Source of the DNA: Phycisphaerae bacterium
Lineage (GTDB): Bacteria > Planctomycetota > Phycisphaerae > UBA1845 > UTPLA1
DNA length: 5,526 nt
Direction of reading: 5' to 3'
Assembly: GCA_016935885.1 (NCBI GenBank)
Contig: JAFGQA010000472.1
Location: 1-5,526 of the forward strand
How positions within the stretch are numbered: position 1 is the stretch's first letter; each line of letters starts with the position of its first letter. Position numbers and translations under genes: made by a program. This document shows positions 4,615-5,526 of the stretch, piece by piece. The notes below the pieces were generated by a model. It searched no databases and was not told the DNA's origin. It saw only the letters and a program-made list of their open reading frames with translations.

Positions 4615-5526
4615 ATGCGAATCCCGCGATTGCGGCTGTTGATCTGGTTTGTCCTGGCGCTGGGCATCGTGGTTGCTCACCGGGGGTCGGCCTCCGTTTG
4701 GCTGGTTGGCGCGGTGTTGGCACTGGCCGCCGCGTGCCTGCTGATCAACGGAAGATTGCCGTTCCGCGAACTTGATCGCCTCATCGTCCGCTATCGACGC
4801 GTGAGGATCGCCCTCGCCCGGCCGGTCGGCCGACATCCGTGGCTTACGGCGGCCGTCCTGTTCGTGGTTGTCGCCGTGGCGACGGCTTCGCCCTGGGGAC
4901 GCGGAATACCCCAGTTTGGCGTACACCCCTGGCACGACAGCGCGTCCTATTTGCTCGAAGCCAGGATGATCCTCGAAGGCCACCTGGTGCGGCCGGGCCT
5001 TCAGCACCCCGAGTTCTTCCGAACGCTGCACGTCCTGGTGACGCCGATCTATTGCAGCAAGTATCCCCCGGGGTACCCCGTCATCATGGCCACGGGGCTC
5101 CTGGCCGGACACGTCGAGTGGGTCCCGCCGGTGCTGGTCAGCTTGGCTGCCGCTGCGGTGTGGCTCTTTGGCAGGCGTATCGTCGGCCGTTGGTCGGGGC
5201 TGCTGGCGGCGTGTGCCTTCGCCACGTGCCCGATGATCCTCTGGCTGGGGACGATCCACCTGTCCAGCACACTGTCCATGCTGTTGGGTGTTTTGATTCT
5301 GGGCCTGTGGTCTGTCGGGCACATCCGCGGGAGGCGGCCCGGCCTGCGGGGTCTGGTCATCGGCCTTCTGCTGTCCGGTATGATGCTCACGCGGCCTTTC
5401 GACGCGGCAGCCCTCGGTGTCTTGGTCACCATCGGGCAGCTAGCAGCCCGTGGTAAAAGGGAAAACGGCGGATCGGAAACGCCGTTCCTGACCGTAAAAA
5501 CCACCGGCGAGACGCCGGTGCCACAG
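4615..5526 (+). CDS. GT-C / PMT-like membrane glycosyltransferase, 3' end beyond the window
   Basis: An open frame of 304 codons with no stop before the right edge. It begins with two hydrophobic segments (about 8-21 and 27-44). A third at 76-92 leads into HPWHDSASYLLEARMILEGH (104-123), the shape of the first periplasmic loop of GT-C enzymes, where D108 would be the catalytic acidic residue. YCSKYPPGYPVIMATG (146-161) is the SKYPPGYP-type motif common in PMT/ArnT-like (family 39) bacterial proteins. More helices follow (about 170-186, 194-210, 213-235, 244-258, 264-278), with the typical LTRPFDA at 258-264. Such enzymes move a sugar from a polyprenyl-phosphate carrier to protein, lipid or glycan outside the cytoplasmic membrane; donor and acceptor cannot be told. 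Members usually reach 450-650 residues, so roughly half is present. Codons 279-304 run through two hairpin elements and read as a polar, low-complexity loop. Confidence 0.8.
   Translation, partial: MRIPRLRLLIWFVLALGIVVAHRGSASVWLVGAVLALAAACLLINGRLPFRELDRLIVRYRRVRIALARPVGRHPWLTAAVLFVVVAVATASPWGRGIPQFGVHPWHDSASYLLEARMILEGHLVRPGLQHPEFFRTLHVLVTPIYCSKYPPGYPVIMATGLLAGHVEWVPPVLVSLAAAAVWLFGRRIVGRWSGLLAACAFATCPMILWLGTIHLSSTLSMLLGVLILGLWSVGHIRGRRPGLRGLVIGLLLSGMMLTRPFDAAALGVLVTIGQLAARGKRENGGSETPFLTVKTTGETPVPQ
5464..5486. repeat. Hairpin inside the GT-C coding frame, 7-bp arms
   Basis: AACGGCG at 5464-5470 pairs exactly with CGCCGTT at 5480-5486 around a nine-base loop. It is translated as part of the polar stretch after the last visible helix of the GT-C protein. 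Confidence 0.55.
5502..5524. repeat. Hairpin inside the GT-C coding frame, 8-bp arms, tail CCAC
   Basis: CACCGGCG at 5502-5509 pairs exactly with CGCCGGTG at 5513-5520 around a three-base loop and is followed by CCAC. Its plan matches the hairpin at 2938-2964, with different but still paired arm bases. In the GT-C frame it reads TTGETPVPQ. Confidence 0.75.

Noticed and set aside
4467..4775. 102-codon plus frame with an upstream GGAGGAGGAG
   Set aside because: It overlaps the GT-C gene out of frame for about half its length and has shadow-like composition. The purine run is too far from the ATG for a good site.
4603..5322. 239-codon minus-strand frame opposite the GT-C gene
   Set aside because: It is dominated by Arg, Gln, Asp and Gly as expected antisense to a membrane protein; the plus frame has clear helices and GT-C motifs.

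Overview
The window reads as part of a G+C-rich bacterial chromosome, with high G+C at third codon positions in the main genes. Genes are loosely packed. The gaps hold many short perfect hairpins, and one gene has a TTG start with a good Shine-Dalgarno site. One promoter-like box lies almost on top of a start codon. This mix resembles planctomycete-type genomes, but that placement is a judgement from style; no marker gene here proves it. No tRNA, rRNA, CRISPR array, transposase or phage gene is visible.

Layout. Bases 1-310 hold no complete gene. They contain two nested-core hairpins, a 15-bp tandem duplication and a minus-strand open frame without a start that runs off the left edge. Next come two minus-strand genes in series: a nucleotide-sugar dehydrogenase of the UDP-N-acetylglucosamine 6-dehydrogenase type (1232-2554) and, 72 bp downstream, an unrecognised probable lipoprotein (311-1159). 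A 553-bp intergenic region (2555-3107) separates them from the divergent right half. It holds an inverted-repeat-bounded segment, two short tandem repeats and a run of hairpins. To the right, on the plus strand, are an MgtC/SapB-family membrane protein (3108-3800), a small unrecognised probable exported protein (3998-4414), and the first 304 codons of a multi-spanning GT-C/PMT-like glycosyltransferase (4615 to the right edge).

How the genes might work together. The dehydrogenase would supply an acidic amino-sugar nucleotide for surface polysaccharide. The GT-C protein would transfer a sugar from a lipid carrier on the outer face of the membrane. Both therefore point to the cell envelope, as do the lipoprotein and the MgtC protein. 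They lie on opposite strands and are separated by repeat-rich DNA, so they do not form one operon. No coherent new multi-gene system is visible. The most unusual content is the set of hairpin elements, whose arms differ between copies but stay perfectly paired. One pair of them lies inside, and in frame with, the GT-C coding sequence.
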